Assembly: GCA_964245495.1 (NCBI GenBank)
Contig: CAXTNC010000075.1
Location: 1 to 14,497 of the forward strand
DNA from: LMUY01 sp964245495
GTDB lineage: Bacteria; Pseudomonadota; Alphaproteobacteria; Acetobacterales; Acetobacteraceae
Length of the DNA: 14,497 nucleotides
Reading direction: 5' to 3'
Shown: piece after piece, positions 13,943 to 14,497 of the stretch
Layout: the number at the start of each line of letters is the position of its first letter
How positions within the stretch are numbered: position 1 is the first letter of the stretch
The notes under the pieces: model-generated
Databases searched by the model: none
Told to the model about the DNA's origin: nothing
The model's input: the letters and a program-made list of their open reading frames with translations, nothing else
Made by a program: the position numbers and the translations under genes

Positions 13943-14497
13943 ACGCCCTTGCTGGTGGAATACTCGAAATGCAGCGCCGTGTCCGGGTGCACGATCGGGT
14001 GGATCGCGTGCGCCGCCACCGCCGCCTCGCTGAACCCTTGCAGGATCAGCTTCAGCTTGCCGGCATACGCTGCCACGTCGCCGATGGCGAACACGCCGGG
14101 CACGCTGGTCTGGCAGGTGGCCGGATCCACCTGCACGTGGCTGCGCTCCAGGTCCAACCCCCAGCCCGCGATCGGGCCGAGGTCCATGGACAGCCCGAAG
14201 AACGCCAGCAGCCGGTCCGCTTCCAGGACCCGGGCGCCGCCCTCCAGGTGCGTCACCTCCACCCCGTGCAGCGCGCCCGCCTCCCCGCGCAGCCCGCTCA
14301 GCTGGGTGGGGATCACCATCTCCACTTCCCCGCGCGCCGCCGCCGCGTCCAGCTGCGCCGCGGTCTCGGGGGCTGCGCGGAACTTGGGCCGGCGGTGCAC
14401 GACGTAAACCTTGGCCGCAATGTCCTTGAGCGACAGCGCCCAGTCCACCGCGCTGTCCCCGCCGCCCGCGATCACCACGCGCTTGCCCGCATAGTCG
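13933..14497 (-). CDS. Ferredoxin-NADP reductase, thioredoxin-reductase type (5' part beyond the window)
   Basis: The last 188 codons of a flavoprotein gene that continues past the right edge; the frame is open to the end and reads DYAGKRVVIAGGGDSAVDW there. GGGDSAVDWALSL followed by VYVVHRRPKFRA is the NADPH-binding domain of thioredoxin-reductase-like ferredoxin-NADP reductases, with HRR contacting the 2'-phosphate. The end of the FAD domain is seen in TSVPGVFAIGDVAAYAGKLKLILQGFSEAA, and the protein ends YSTSKGVPA. No CxxC redox motif is in the visible part, which argues against thioredoxin reductase itself, as does the STSKG ending. These enzymes exchange electrons between NADPH and ferredoxin or flavodoxin in the cytoplasm. 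clpP follows 23 nt downstream. Confidence 0.88.
   Translation of the reverse strand, partial: DYAGKRVVIAGGGDSAVDWALSLKDIAAKVYVVHRRPKFRAAPETAAQLDAAAARGEVEMVIPTQLSGLRGEAGALHGVEVTHLEGGARVLEADRLLAFFGLSMDLGPIAGWGLDLERSHVQVDPATCQTSVPGVFAIGDVAAYAGKLKLILQGFSEAAVAAHAIHPIVHPDTALHFEYSTSKGVPA

Overview
This is a high-GC stretch of a bacterial chromosome, most likely from an alphaproteobacterium (Rhodospirillales/Acetobacteraceae-like). The indications are the argH gene overlapping a tiny LptM-type lipoprotein gene and divergent from a TlpA-like thioredoxin gene, a non-canonical alphaproteobacterial ClpP, a thioredoxin-reductase-type ferredoxin-NADP reductase, and about 70-80% GC in most genes. This placement is inference from protein resemblance. 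I see no tRNA, rRNA, CRISPR array or transposase.

Layout, left to right. Positions 1-42 may hold the last codons of a plus-strand gene, followed by a GC-rich hairpin region. Minus-strand genes then encode a KimA/APC-type permease and the ribosome-rescue hydrolase ArfB. Divergent from arfB is a secreted glycine-rich PEP-CTERM protein, followed on the same strand by the adaptive-response methyltransferase/regulator Ada. From about 4.8 to 10.0 kb lies a surface-polysaccharide-like block: a FemAB/BioF2-like acyltransferase (minus), then on plus a WalW-like polysaccharide deacetylase, a GT4 glycosyltransferase, a YdcF/ElyC-family membrane protein, and a second FemAB/BioF2-like acyltransferase. The last converges on and overlaps lptM-argH (minus). 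A TlpA-like thioredoxin gene (plus) diverges from argH with only 12 nt between start codons. A distinctly AT-richer methyltransferase gene (minus) follows, then clpP and the 3' part of a ferredoxin-NADP reductase gene (minus) that runs off the window.

How the genes fit together. The deacetylase/glycosyltransferase/YdcF/acyltransferase block looks like a small cell-envelope glycan module. Such genes commonly accompany exosortase/PEP-CTERM loci, and a PEP-CTERM substrate lies nearby, but no exosortase gene is in the window. The other genes are housekeeping or stress functions: arginine synthesis, LPS-assembly lipoprotein, thiol redox, proteolysis, ribosome rescue and alkylation repair.

The points most worth a second look are a ClpP whose catalytic Asp is replaced by Asn (Ser-His-Asn triad), a bacterial PEP-CTERM protein whose body resembles the ALK/LTK-type glycine-rich domain, a compositionally foreign methyltransferase gene, and two divergent FemAB-like acyltransferases bracketing one glycan gene run.
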